Origin: Lewinellaceae bacterium
GTDB lineage: Bacteria; Bacteroidota; Bacteroidia; Chitinophagales; Saprospiraceae
Direction: 5' to 3'
Length of the DNA stretch: 64,000 nt
Assembly (NCBI GenBank): GCA_020636075.1
Contig: JACJYO010000002.1
Location: forward strand, 682,001-746,000
Shown here piece by piece: positions 15,718-26,344 of this stretch; position 1 is the first letter of the stretch; each line of letters opens with the position of its first letter. The notes under the pieces are model-generated. The model saw only the letters and a program-made list of their open reading frames with translations. It did no database searches and was not told where the DNA came from. A program made the translations under genes and the position numbers.

Positions 15718-18700
15718 TTAGCGAAATACTTCAATAAAACCACTCAAAGCAGCCTTATTCGGATCAGGTTTGAAATAATAAAAATAAGTGCCATCTGGAA
15801 GTGGCTGGCCGGGCTTACCATCCAAGGTGCCACGCCAGGCTTTATCCGGGCTATTGTCGTATGGCGACGCCTCATAGACCTTGTCGCCCCATTGATTATA
15901 AATCACCATGGAATTTTGCGGATACAAGTCACTCCCCAGGCAAGGAACCTCCAGGTAATCATTGATTCCGTCGTCGTTTGGCGTGATCACATTCGGGATA
16001 TATGTGCAGAATGTCTCGCGAACATTGATAGTCACGACAGCCTGGTCACAAAGATCCGGACAGGCTTCCGAGCATAATTGATAGATAAAACTGACATACC
16101 CGTTATCAAATCCTGCCTGGTAAGAAAACAAGCCATTACCTACTTCCGTAAGCCCCGCAAGATCGCTAAGCAGGGTTACTTTAAAGTCGTCATACTCGAA
16201 GTAATCATTCAGCACCACATCTATTGAATCCAGGATAGCACCTGTTTCCACTTCAAATTGAAGATCATCTACGGCGTCCGGTTGAACAGCCTGCCGCACC
16301 AGTGCAGAGTCCAGCGGCGTCAAACAACCGTTTACGCGTGCCTGTACGGTATAAATACCTGTCAGCGCCGGGCTCAAATTCTGAATAAGCAGATTATTTT
16401 GATCGGGATATGGCGCAAACGGTCCATTCCAGATATATGTGGCGCCCGGAATAACCGGAGTCGACAACGTAATATCATCGCCTTCGCAGCCTATTTTGTC
16501 ACTGATTTGCGGGTCTAGCGGATTGAGTGGTAGCACTTCCAACTGCACCGAACACAAGGCTGAATTCCCGGCATCGTCTGTCGTTTGAAACTCCAGCAGA
16601 TGTGTACCGATTTCAAAAAAATCGCCTGTGGCTAAGCCCGTAATCTGCTCCACTGCGGGTGGTCCGCAATTGTCGGTAGCGGATGGCAAGTCAAATTCGA
16701 GTTCAATACCATCACAGCTCAATACAGTATCTGTTTTTTGGATAAATTTTCCACCGTCAACCAATACTGCGCCACTTATATCTACCAAAACCGGAGATGC
16801 CGGGCAATCAAATTGTGGAGCAATGCTTTCCGTAACGGTAATATTAAAGCTGGTTGTTGCAGTATAACCCAGGGTATCGGTAACGGTATAAACAACCGCC
16901 GTAGTCCCCACCGGGAAGGTGTCGCCGGGCATGTAATTTGACGTAACCGTTGCCGGTGCACAAACACCCGTAGGATTAGGTGCGGCCCAGGTTGCAATAG
17001 CAGAACAACCGATAAATGACTGATCAGCAGGGGTGTTTGCAAAACCAAGCGGCGGGCCAATCACAGTGACTTTAAACGTACAAGTGTCGGTATTGCCACT
17101 TGGATCTTCCACCAAAACGAGCACATTGGTGTAACCAACCGGGTATTTATCGCCAGGCATCGGCGACGCCGTCACCACGGGGTCCGGAACGCAATTATCG
17201 GTAGCCGTAGGCATGATCCAATCCACGGTTATTTCACAATCGGTCCCCGAATTCACCACGATATCCGCAGGGCAACCACTAAACTGCGGCGCGACAACGT
17301 CTACAACGGTTACCTCAAAACTGCAACTGGTTGAGTTCCCCCAAACGTCCACTGCAGTATAGGTTACCGTGGTTTTAGTTTCTGGAAAAACTGTTCCGGG
17401 TTGAAAATTGGACATCAACGTATCCAGTTTACAATTGTCCGTAGCTATGGGTGGAGTCCAATTTGCCAGGGCCGTACAGGTATCCGTTTGCAAGTCAATA
17501 TTTGCCGGGCAATTCGCCAAAACAGGCGGTATGGTTTCATCGACCGTAACGACAAAACTACAGGTAGCCATATTGCCCGAGGTATCTTGCGCAGCATAGG
17601 TAACGGTTGTAAAACCGGTTTGGAACATGGTACCCGACTGGTAATCAGCAATTGCCGGAATTGCGTACGAATCGCAAACATCCGTCACAGTTGGAGCCGC
17701 CCAGTTAACCATGGCTTCACAACCCGTATCGGAAGTCGTCACTGTAAAATCTGTTGGACAATTGTGCAATACAGGCGCTGTTGTATCCGCCACAATAATT
17801 TCGAGGCTACAGGTTGCCGTATTGCCGCTTTCATCCTTGGCCTCCAGCACCACAATGGTTTTTCCTACCGGAAAAACACTGCCGGTTGGTATAGAATAGG
17901 ACACTTCAGGCGCCAGCGTACAATTGTCTGAAGTAAACGGCGCCTCATACGTGACCACTGCCGAGCATTGATCGGCATTACCATCAATTTGTACGTTTGG
18001 CGGACATTGAATTTCAGGAGCTACGGTGTCGCGCACGGAAAGCATTTGAACGGTTTGCACACTGTTTCCACAATTATCCCATGCTGTCCATTTTCTTTCA
18101 AGGATATATGTGCTTGGGCTGGTACTGCTCACCACAGTTTCGCCTTCATAAATGATTTCGACTGCGCCGTCGCAGTTATCCGTAGCAATCGGCGTTGCCG
18201 GTAACGGAACAACATCACAACCCACAACGGTATCTGCAGGTGCAAAGGTGAAGACAGGTGCCGTGATATCCTGCACGGTCAGCAATTGGGTTGCGGATTT
18301 TGTATTTCCACAATTATCCACCGCAATCCAGGTGCGCAACAAAGTATAGGAATCCGGGCAGGCGCCATCAGTACGCGTTTCGCCTTCATAACTGATCGTG
18401 ACCGTTGGTGTGCAGTTATCCTCTGCGGTTGGCATGGCAACAGCTGGAACAGCATCACAATTTACTGTTGCATTGGCAGGAACAAAAGTGAAACTGGGTG
18501 GCGTAATATCCTGAACCGTAATAATTTGCTCGGTTGTAACCGCATTTCCGCAATTGTCGGTAACGGTCCACTGGCGCCGCAAGGTGTAGTTGCCCGGGCA
18601 ATTACCGTCGGTGCGGACTTCGCCGTCAAATACGATCAAAACATCAGCATCGCAATTATCAGTGGCTGTTGGTGAAACGATAGCCGGTACAGCAGCACAA

Positions 18701-21700
18701 CTACTGGTAACAGAGGCCGGAACGAACGTAAATACCGGAGGTGTGAGGTCATTGACTGTAACTACCTGAACGGCCGTAACTGCATTCCCGCAATTATCCA
18801 TTGCCGTCCACTGGCGGTGTAAAACATAACTGTCCGGGCAAGCACCATCGGTCCGCGTTTCGCCATTGAACACAATTTCAACATTGCTGTCGCAATCATC
18901 CGATGCAATCGGATTGCCAACTGCCGGGACGGCGTCACAGGATACCGCTACATCTGCCGGCACAAAACTGAAAACCGGAGCCGTAAGGTCCTGAACGGTG
19001 ATTATCTGTTCGGCGAGTTCGGCATTGCCGCAAACATCCGTAGCAGTCCAACGCCGCCGCAAGGTATACGTGTCAGGACAAGGGCCGTCAATACGCTCTT
19101 CACCTTCGTAGGTAACCGTAACATTTAGTGTACAATTATCCTCGGCAGTCGGATTTTCTACTGCCGGAACGGCGTCACAATTCACCGTCAAATTATCAGG
19201 GATAAATGTGAAAAACGGCTTGGTGGTATCCTGTACAGTCAGGTACTGCGCCGCCAATACGGTATTTCCACAATTATCGGCAGCAGTCCACCGGCGAATC
19301 AACACACCGCCACTGGAGCAGTCGCCATTCGTCAGAAGTTCAGTGGTTGCCGTTATTGTTACATTGGCGTCACAGTTATCCGTAACGATCGGTGTAGACA
19401 TACTTGGGATGGCCTCGCAATTGACAGTAGCATCTGCCGGAATAAAAACAAAAACAGGTTTGGTCGTATCCTGTACGGTAATGATCTGTTCGGCAGAAAT
19501 GACATTCCCGCAATTGTCCGTAGCCGTCCAGCGGCGGCTCAATTGGTAGTTATCAGTACAAGAACCATTTGTTCGTGTTTCCCCTTGGTAAACAATGGTT
19601 ACCACTGCCGTACAATTATCCGTCGCAGTTGGTGTTTCAACAGTCGGGACTGCATCGCAATCAACGGTCACATTGGCCGGCACAAAAGTGAATTCAGGTG
19701 TAGTAATATCCTGCACCGTGATTTTTTGCTCAACGACCGCACTATTACCGCAGGCATCAGAAGCCGTCCATTGGCGTACCAAAACATAAGTGTCGGGGCA
19801 CAAACCATCCTGGCGTTGCTCGCCGTCAAACGAGATATTTACGTCGACAGTGCAATTATCCGTTGCTTCCGGGTTGCCAACAGCCGGAACAGCCTCACAG
19901 GAAACTGTTACGTCGGCCGGTACAAATGTGAATTCCGGTTTTGTAATATCCTGAACGGTCAATATTTGTTCAGTAGTTGCAACGTTTCCGCAGTTATCCG
20001 TCGCAGTCCATGTGCGAACCAGGGTATACGTATCCGGGCACAAGCCATCGGTGCGCACTTCGCCTTCAAAATTAATGGTTACATCAGCAGCGCAATTGTC
20101 GGTAGCCGTAGGTACACCCACCGCAGGAACTGCATCGCATTCAACGGTTATATCAGCCGGAACGAAGGAATACACCGGTGCAATCAGATCTTGCACCGTT
20201 ATCCGTTGTTCTGCCAGGTCAGTATTGCCGCAATTATCTGTTGCGGTCCAGCGGCGTATCAAAAGGTAAGTGTCCGGGCAAGCGCCATCTTCACGGGTTT
20301 CGCCATCATAATTTATGGAAACCGCACTCGTGCAATTATCCGTCGCAACCGGTGTTCCCAATGCGGGCACATCGGAGCAATCTACCGTCACATCAGCTGG
20401 CACAAACGTGAAAACCGGCCGTTTAATATCTTGAACTGTAAGCACTTGCTCGACAGTTGTTGCATTCCCACAATTATCCACAGCAGTCCATTGCCGGCGC
20501 AAAGTGTATGAATCCGGGCATGGGCCATCCGTTCGTGTTTCACCGTCATAACTGATAAGTGCATTCGAGGCACAGTTATCAGTTGCCGTGGGAATGCCGA
20601 GGGCTGGCACACTTTCACAGTCAACAACTTGGTCCTGTGGAACGAAAGTGAATACCGGAGGCGTAACATCCTGCACAGTAATAGTTTGAACTGCGGAATC
20701 TGTATTTCCACAACGATCCTGTATGGTCCACTGACGTGTCAAAACATAAGTATCCAGACAGGGGCCATCTGTGCGTGTTTCACCATCGTAAATTATCAAC
20801 ACATCAATCGTGCAATTATCAGCGGCTGTCGGTGTTTCCAAGGCGGGAATTGCTTCACAATTTACTGTGACATCAGCCGGAACATAGGTAAACACCGGCT
20901 TTGTTAAATCCTGCACGGTAATCGTTTGGACAACCATCGCAGTATTTCCACAGTTATCAGCCGATGTCCAGCGACGAAGCAAAACATACGTATCGGCACA
21001 AGGGCCATCCTGGCGAACTTCACCATTAAACGAGACAATTACATCAACCGTGCAGTTGTCCGTAGCGGTAGGGTCTTCAACAGCCGGAACTGCTTCACAG
21101 CTCACGGTCACATCTGCCGGCACATAGGTGAAAACCGGTTTGGTAATATCTTGAACAACAAGTTGCTGTGTTGCTGTCGTTGAATTGCCACAGTTGTCGG
21201 TGGCTGTCCATTTGCGCAATAAACTATAGGAACCCGGGCAGGCGCCATCGGTTCGGACTTCTCCATCATAGGTAATGGCAACTACAGATGCACAATTATC
21301 GGTAGCCTCCGGGTTACCAGGATCAGGGACTGCATCGCAGTTGACTGTAACATTGGCCGGAACAAAGGTGAATACCGGAGCAACATCATCCGTCACAGTA
21401 ATCAGTTGTTGTGCCAGGTCGGTATTTCCACATACGTCAGTTGCGGTCCAGCGGCGCAAAAGTGTGTAACTGTCTGCACAGGGGCCATCAGTACGAATCT
21501 CACCATCGTAGGTAATATCAACTGTTGAAGTACAATTGTCGATTGCTTCAGGCATGCCGGGCAAAGGAATCGCTTCACAACTCACGGTTACATTTGCCGG
21601 CACCAGGGTAAATTCAGGGCGCGTGGTATCCTGAACCGTCAGCATTTGTTCAGCCATCGCCGTATTCCCGCAATTATCCATGGCAATCCAACTCCGGGTT

Positions 21701-24700
21701 ACGGTACCGCCGCTGGCGCAATCGCCACTTGTCTGGGTAACGCCATTAAAAATTATAGTAACATCGGCATCACAGTTATCCGTAGCCGTGGGCGTACCCA
21801 ATGACGGAATTGCCTCGCAATCCACCGTAGCATCCGGTGGAATAAATGTGAATACCGGGGCAGTCAAATCCTGAACAAAAATACTTTGCTCGGCTGTGCT
21901 GGTATTCCCGCAATTATCCGACGCCGTCCATTGGCGTTTCAAGGTATAACTGTCTGTGCAAGCACCATCAACACGGGTTTCACCATCATAAGCGATTGAG
22001 ACAGCGGCGTCGCAATTATCGGTGGCAGCCGGAGTACCGACAGCCGGAATAGCATCGCAACTCACGGTCATATTGGCTGGGACTGTTGTAAATGTTGGCG
22101 CGGATACATCCTGAATGGTTATGATCTGTTCTGCTGAAGCAGTATTGCCGCAATTATCGGCAACCGTCCATCGACGCACCAAATTGTAATTATCCAGGCA
22201 AGGGCCGTCAACGCGAACTTGTCCGTCATAGGTGATCACTACAGATTCGGCGCAATTGTCAAAGGCGACCGGTATTCCAACTGGTGGAATTGCATCGCAG
22301 GAAAGTGTAACATTTTCGGGAACAAAAGTGAATATTGGATCAGTCGTATCCTCAATAGCCAAAGTCTGCGTACGCACGGCAGTGTTTCCACAGGCATCAG
22401 TGGCCATCCACCGGCGTTGCAATTGGTAGGAATTGGGACAAGAACCGTTGACTCGAATTTCATCTAAAAAACTAACCGTCACATTTGCCGAACAATTATC
22501 GGAAGCCGTTGGGTTGGCAAGTGTTGGAATGGCATCACATTCAAAAGTCCCATCCGCCGGAAACGACGCGAAAACCGGCGGCGTTACATCTTGTACTGAA
22601 ATAAGCTGCTCAGCTGCGGTGGTATTTCCACAATTATCAGTAGCCGTCCAACGGCGCTGCAGGGTATACGTATCCGGACAGGCACCATTTTGCCGCGTTT
22701 CACCATCATAAGTTATCGTTACGCCTGCATCACAGTTATCCGTTGCTGCTGGTGTACCCACAGATGGAATCGCATCACAGTTTACCGTCACATTGGCCGG
22801 TACGAAAGTAAACGCAGGCTTTGTGAAATCCTCGACGGTTATAACCTGCTCTGCCGTTGCGGTATTTCCGCAATTATCGGTGGCTGTCCACAGCCGGCGC
22901 AGGGAATACGAATCCGGACAGGCGCCATTTGTACGGGTTTCGCCATTGTAGGTAATCATTACACCTGCATCACAATTATCAGTGGCAGCGGGTGAACCAA
23001 CAGCAGGAATTGCGTCGCAACTCACCGTTGTACTTGCTGGCACAGTTGTAAACACCGGTGGCGTAACATCCTGAACTGTAATTTCCTGTTCCGCTGTAAC
23101 GGTATTTCCACAATTATCGGTAGCCGTCCAACGGCGGAACAAGGAATAACTATCAGGGCATGCTCCGTCAACGCGGGTTTCTCCATTGTAGGCGATATTA
23201 ACTCCTGCGCCACAATTGTCAGTTGCAGAAGGCGTACCCACTGCCGGAATGGACTGGCAGTTTACCAATACATTAGCCGGAACAAAAGAAAACACCGGAG
23301 GAACATTATCAGCAACCTGAATTGTTTGAGTGACCTGAATGCTGTTTCCTGCAGCGTCAGATACCCGATAGGTGCGGTTTATGATCATTGGATCTGACGG
23401 GCAGCCACTACCACTGGCAACTACATCATTGACAAACGTTACCTGCGGAGGACCACAATTATCCGCTTCGTCGGTAACAACACTTGGGTTAGGTGCAGGC
23501 ACTTCGGCCTGGCACGAAATTCCGCTCAAGGGCTGGGGATTGGATGCCGTAGGTGCCTGTGTGTCGTTTACGGTAACAGTAAAAGCACAAGTCACTTCGT
23601 TGGCACCATCATCCACAATATAGGTGGCTGTGGTAACACCACTTGAAAAGGGCACGGCATTGGAAAGTTGTCCCGATCCGGATGTCGTTGTTGCCCCAGT
23701 CAGTTCATAAGAAACACCTACCGTTGGGCAATTGTCACTAAATACGGCATCAATACCCGGTATTAGTGTTGTGCAACTTCCCGGATCAGCCACCCCCGCC
23801 GCATTTCCTGGGCAACTGAGCGTAGGAGGGGTATTGTCCTCTACCTCAACAATAAAGGAATGGATTGAAGCGCACCCCTTGGAATCCGTGATGGTCACGG
23901 TGTAGGTGCCCGCTACTATATTTGAAATATTCTTGGTAGTGGCACTATTTGACCACAAATATGTATACCCCGGGGTTCCGCCACTTACGGAAAGGCTGAT
24001 TGCTCCGCTTGGAACACCTGCACAGGGAACGGAAGTGGTGGTGGCATTGGCCGTAATTGGTGAGTTTACTGTAATCGTGCCCGACCCACCGCAAGAAAGT
24101 AAATAAGGCGGCGCTGGCCCATAGGGGTCGAAAATAGCCGACATATTGACTGAATAGGTGGTGGTATTGGTTGGCGCAACCGGATAAGGGCCCGGGCCAA
24201 CACCAATACTCGGAGACCACAAAAAGGAGTAATTCAAATTCCCGCTCGCAATGACAGATAAATGCGCAGTATCGCCTGGCTGGCACAATGTAAAATCATT
24301 GTAATTCCCGGAACTGTCCGTTTCGGCAATAAATGCATTACAGCAAATCCCCACAACAGTGACACAACCTGCATTATTCACATCTGAAAAGGCGTGCGGA
24401 GCCGTAGAGCCGTTACAATCTACCACTTTTTCGTTTTCGAAATAGAGCGAACGAAACCCGTTACAATCCGAAGCCACACTGGATATTGGGCGGAACAGGC
24501 CACCATTAATAAGAATAACTTTTGCAGCTGGGCCCAATTTTAACCAGACATTGGAGGTCCATGAAATCACACCCCCATCAACAATTAGTGTACCCTGAAA
24601 AGGAATACCGCCAATAATTGGTTCATAGTTAATATCTACTGCAAAAGAATCCTTGATGATAATAGTGTTGGTGCCAACCGGACAACTGCCAAATGGATTG

Positions 24701-24864
24701 TCGGAGGCCCGGATGAAACTGTTGAACTCACAGGTTTGGGCGAACAACGTTTTGCTAATGGCCCCGGAAAGCAAAAAAGCAAGTCCTGCAAGAAAAAGTA
24801 GCCGACTCGGCCTGGAAGAGCTTGAAGCGAAAAAATTAGTACGGAATAGACTTCTGCTTAGCAT
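15718..24864 (-). CDS. Giant SprB-like surface adhesin with T9SS type B sorting domain
   Basis: A 3,048-residue exported protein. Order: signal peptide (to about residue 43, TLFAQ); a Cys-rich N-domain; a SprB-repeat module (ISLSVSGGTPGYTYLWSNSA, near 285-345); two HYR-like modules; 22 consecutive units of 80 residues with the core TDNCxxxVxIxYDGETRxDGxCPDSYxLxRxWTATDNCGN (gaps between repeats none); six more HYR modules (each with CPANI-type starts and ATDNC); and a C-terminal gliding-motility/CHU_C domain (YIPNVITPNDDGINDYLEV, WRGTLDGKPGQPLPDGTYFY). Each unit has paired Cys suited to disulfides. The architecture is that of gliding or attachment adhesins exported by T9SS. It is cotranscribed with the PorP/SprF gene. 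Confidence 0.9.
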   Translation of the reverse strand: MLSRSLFRTNFFASSSSRPSRLLFLAGLAFLLSGAISKTLFAQTCEFNSFIRASDNPFGSCPVGTNTIIIKDSFAVDINYEPIIGGIPFQGTLIVDGGVISWTSNVWLKLGPAAKVILINGGLFRPISSVASDCNGFRSLYFENEKVVDCNGSTAPHAFSDVNNAGCVTVVGICCNAFIAETDSSGNYNDFTLCQPGDTAHLSVIASGNLNYSFLWSPSIGVGPGPYPVAPTNTTTYSVNMSAIFDPYGPAPPYLLSCGGSGTITVNSPITANATTTSVPCAGVPSGAISLSVSGGTPGYTYLWSNSATTKNISNIVAGTYTVTITDSKGCASIHSFIVEVEDNTPPTLSCPGNAAGVADPGSCTTLIPGIDAVFSDNCPTVGVSYELTGATTTSGSGQLSNAVPFSSGVTTATYIVDDGANEVTCAFTVTVNDTQAPTASNPQPLSGISCQAEVPAPNPSVVTDEADNCGPPQVTFVNDVVASGSGCPSDPMIINRTYRVSDAAGNSIQVTQTIQVADNVPPVFSFVPANVLVNCQSIPAVGTPSATDNCGAGVNIAYNGETRVDGACPDSYSLFRRWTATDNCGNTVTAEQEITVQDVTPPVFTTVPASTTVSCDAIPAVGSPAATDNCDAGVMITYNGETRTNGACPDSYSLRRLWTATDNCGNTATAEQVITVEDFTKPAFTFVPANVTVNCDAIPSVGTPAATDNCDAGVTITYDGETRQNGACPDTYTLQRRWTATDNCGNTTAAEQLISVQDVTPPVFASFPADGTFECDAIPTLANPTASDNCSANVTVSFLDEIRVNGSCPNSYQLQRRWMATDACGNTAVRTQTLAIEDTTDPIFTFVPENVTLSCDAIPPVGIPVAFDNCAESVVITYDGQVRVDGPCLDNYNLVRRWTVADNCGNTASAEQIITIQDVSAPTFTTVPANMTVSCDAIPAVGTPAATDNCDAAVSIAYDGETRVDGACTDSYTLKRQWTASDNCGNTSTAEQSIFVQDLTAPVFTFIPPDATVDCEAIPSLGTPTATDNCDADVTIIFNGVTQTSGDCASGGTVTRSWIAMDNCGNTAMAEQMLTVQDTTRPEFTLVPANVTVSCEAIPLPGMPEAIDNCTSTVDITYDGEIRTDGPCADSYTLLRRWTATDVCGNTDLAQQLITVTDDVAPVFTFVPANVTVNCDAVPDPGNPEATDNCASVVAITYDGEVRTDGACPGSYSLLRKWTATDNCGNSTTATQQLVVQDITKPVFTYVPADVTVSCEAVPAVEDPTATDNCTVDVIVSFNGEVRQDGPCADTYVLLRRWTSADNCGNTAMVVQTITVQDLTKPVFTYVPADVTVNCEAIPALETPTAADNCTIDVLIIYDGETRTDGPCLDTYVLTRQWTIQDRCGNTDSAVQTITVQDVTPPVFTFVPQDQVVDCESVPALGIPTATDNCASNALISYDGETRTDGPCPDSYTLRRQWTAVDNCGNATTVEQVLTVQDIKRPVFTFVPADVTVDCSDVPALGTPVATDNCTSAVSINYDGETREDGACPDTYLLIRRWTATDNCGNTDLAEQRITVQDLIAPVYSFVPADITVECDAVPAVGVPTATDNCAADVTINFEGEVRTDGLCPDTYTLVRTWTATDNCGNVATTEQILTVQDITKPEFTFVPADVTVSCEAVPAVGNPEATDNCTVDVNISFDGEQRQDGLCPDTYVLVRQWTASDACGNSAVVEQKITVQDITTPEFTFVPANVTVDCDAVPTVETPTATDNCTAVVTIVYQGETRTNGSCTDNYQLSRRWTATDNCGNVISAEQIITVQDTTKPVFVFIPADATVNCEAIPSMSTPIVTDNCDANVTITATTELLTNGDCSSGGVLIRRWTAADNCGNTVLAAQYLTVQDTTKPFFTFIPDNLTVNCDAVPAVENPTAEDNCTLNVTVTYEGEERIDGPCPDTYTLRRRWTATDVCGNAELAEQIITVQDLTAPVFSFVPADVAVSCDAVPAVGNPIASDDCDSNVEIVFNGETRTDGACPDSYVLHRQWTAMDNCGNAVTAVQVVTVNDLTPPVFTFVPASVTSSCAAVPAIVSPTATDNCDADVLIVFDGEVRTDGNCPGNYTLRRQWTVTDNCGNAVTTEQIITVQDITPPSFTFVPANATVNCDAVPAVAMPTAEDNCTPTVTISYEGETRTDGACPDSYTLLRTWIAVDNCGNTKSATQLLTVQDITAPVFTFAPADTVVGCDVVPLPATPIATDNCDGAVEIIYEGETVVSSTSPSTYILERKWTAWDNCGNSVQTVQMLSVRDTVAPEIQCPPNVQIDGNADQCSAVVTYEAPFTSDNCTLAPEVSYSIPTGSVFPVGKTIVVLEAKDESGNTATCSLEIIVADTTAPVLHNCPTDFTVTTSDTGCEAMVNWAAPTVTDVCDSYAIPAIADYQSGTMFQTGFTTVTYAAQDTSGNMATCSFVVTVDETIPPVLANCPANIDLQTDTCTALANWTPPIATDNCKLDTLMSNFQPGTVFPETKTTVTYTAVDVWGNSTSCSFEVTVVDVVAPQFSGCPADIVVNSGTDCEITVDWIMPTATDNCVPDPVVTASPMPGDKYPVGYTNVLVLVEDPSGNTDTCTFKVTVIGPPLGFANTPADQSFIGCSAIATWAAPNPTGVCAPATVTSNYMPGDTFPVGTTAVVYTVTDTLGYTATTSFNITVTESIAPQFDCPASPVLVDISGAVLVDGGKFIQKTDTVLSCDGIELEFDLPSATDNCGPPAVEQITGLATGDFFEIGTHLLEFQTTDDAGNSALCSVQLEVLPLNPLDPQISDKIGCEGDDITLSTPVIPGATYIWNGPFAPYPDQNNLLIQNLSPALTGIYTVQARVNGCLTPLDSALVRQAVQPDAVDDLQFEVETGAILDSIDVVLNDYFEYDDFKVTLLSDLAGLTEVGNGLFSYQAGFDNGYVSFIYQLCSEACPDLCDQAVVTINVRETFCTYIPNVITPNDDGINDYLEVPCLGSDLYPQNSMVIYNQWGDKVYEASPYDNSPDKAWRGTLDGKPGQPLPDGTYFYYFKPDPNKAALSGFIEVFR
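18023..23302 (-). repeat. 22 in-frame 240-bp repeats of the adhesin
   Basis: Each unit runs from a [PAK]PxF[TS]FVPA start to a VQD(V/I/L)T end and is 80 codons long with no insertion between units; 22 units fill 5,280 bases. Units differ at many positions, so the array is old. Units 7 and 17 share a variant GDC(A/S)SGG segment, and units 8 and 18 share TATDVCGN, both 2,400 bp apart. Confidence 0.9.
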
Positions 24865-25375
24865 AAATCAGTTTGGTTAGGAGTTTTGGTTTGTATTATT
24901 TGTAATGTTAAAGCGCGTCATACACTTGAAATGTTTTCAAAAAAGCTGATCAGTAGTATGGTAATTCGGGCTGGTTAGAGCCCATTTTCTTCTCGAAGTA
25001 CTGTGCGGGGTACGTCCTGAAAAGGGGTGGATAAGCGCAACAGGCTAAAAGCCGGATGCTTTTACGAGATCACGAAAAACCGGGGCAGGAAATGGGATGA
25101 GAAGATTGTGCCAGCCTCTTCACAGCTGCAATGTGTAGGAAGTTTGCAACTTGCACCAAAAATATCGCCGAAAGGCAGGGGAGACAAAAGAATTAAAAGA
25201 AGAATGGCCAGGGCCAAGGTATTAAAAATCCCTCCAAATAACGGCCCAATAATGTGCCAAAAATGATTAAACTGTAAACATTTAGAACTTATTGACAAAT
25301 CCTCATACACCCACTTGGGTAATTTGACTCCTGCACATGCCATATCTTTGTCAAATTAAAAGACTATACTGAAAT
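24865..25375. other. Divergent intergenic region with promoter before the DUF1573 gene
   Basis: No gene is convincing here. For the rightward gene, TATCTTTG at 25343-25350 matches the -7 box 26 bases before the ATG at 25376, with TTTG at 25323-25326 (16-base spacing). No clear promoter for the adhesin was found on the minus strand. Confidence 0.5.
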
Positions 25376-25996
25376 ATGATGCGTATACTAACCCAAATCA
25401 TTTGCTGCTTTGCACTGTTTCTCGCCCAGCCATTTTGGATAGCGGCACAACAAACGCCTCCCGATATCCGACCCATGTTGAAAAGCCTCACGCAAACCCA
25501 GAAACTTCAGGTGCAGGAATACCTTCGTCATTTGGGTATTGATTTGGAAAACGAAATCCAAAGTGCCTACCAACAAATTTCACCAGCTAATCAACAAAAG
25601 GCCATTCGTTACGTCGATATTTTAAAGAAGGATCCAAGTCAAATCCCCCCTGCACATATTAGTTGGAATCGTGATACACTTTTCTTTGACGATCTTGTCG
25701 AAGGTTCGTCACTCATCGATTCAATCCTGGTTACCAATACGGGTGATACCCCCTACATGATACACCGCACCAAAGCTATTTGTGATTGCACCATCTTGCA
25801 AGCACCCAAGTACCTCATTATGCCTGGCGAAACTGCCGTTTTGCGACTCGAATTCGATAGTAGCGGCAAACTTGGCCCGGTGATGCCAGCCATCATCATC
25901 TATGACAATTCCTTCCCGAACAAGCGCAGCATCCTCTACCTCAAAGGCAATGTTTCTGCACGAAAAAAACTGCGTAAATACCCGTGGGAGGACTGA
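25376..25996 (+). CDS. Secreted DUF1573-domain protein
   Basis: A 206-residue protein with a signal peptide (1-25, ending WIAAQQ). Residues about 30-85 are helical; residues about 95-195 form an Ig-like DUF1573 domain, shown by FFDDLVEGSSLIDSILVTNT, GDTPYMIHRTKAICDCTILQ and IMPGETAVLRLEFDSSGKLG, the family pattern being a cysteine-containing turn followed by PGE and a gly-rich strand. DUF1573 proteins are common, exported and without known activity. The start may be 25376 or the adjacent ATG at 25379. Probably monocistronic. Confidence 0.82.
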   Translation: MMRILTQIICCFALFLAQPFWIAAQQTPPDIRPMLKSLTQTQKLQVQEYLRHLGIDLENEIQSAYQQISPANQQKAIRYVDILKKDPSQIPPAHISWNRDTLFFDDLVEGSSLIDSILVTNTGDTPYMIHRTKAICDCTILQAPKYLIMPGETAVLRLEFDSSGKLGPVMPAIIIYDNSFPNKRSILYLKGNVSARKKLRKYPWED

Positions 25997-26344
25997 TCCT
26001 TTTTGATCGCCTTTTAGAATTCTGACGTACCCACAAACTTCTGGTCATCCTCTGCCTTGCGCCTTTGTCAGGTTCCCGACGAAATCTTTTCTGGGGCAGT
26101 TGTTCACAGCCTTTGATAGGGTGCGCATTTACCCCATTGAAAAAGGTGAAAAATCCAAAAAATAGCCAATCTACCGGCTATTTCACGCAAACCGTTACTA
26201 TGGAATTATATTTTGTTTCTTGACAAAAGACCACCACCCTGCGAAATGATAATCTATGCTTCGGGAATTATTAACAAATTTATTATCAAAACAATCTGTT
26301 CGCCATTAAGAATTCCCTTACTTTTGCGGCTTATTTTGACTGAC
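25997..26344 (+). other. Intergenic region with promoter element before typA
   Basis: No gene seen. TACTTTTG at 26319-26326 matches the -7 element 18 bases before the typA ATG. A weak hairpin AATAGCC/GGCTATT at about 26161-26182 lacks a T-run and may not terminate. Confidence 0.45.

Noticed and set aside
19543..20511. 322-codon plus-strand frame opposite the adhesin
   Set aside because: Shadow of the regular 240-bp repeat on the opposite strand; composition follows the repeat.
18023..23302. CRISPR or other spacer array
   Set aside because: The 240-bp periodicity has no spacers and is continuous coding sequence.
25062..25343. Minus-strand frame with a hydrophobic segment in the region before the DUF1573 gene
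   Set aside because: No family, no start signal, overlaps the plus promoter; a chance AT-rich hydrophobic stretch.
26213..26344. 44 extra residues at the start of typA
   Set aside because: No TypA family sequence and a -7 promoter element at 26319-26326 inside it; the family start at 26345 fits.
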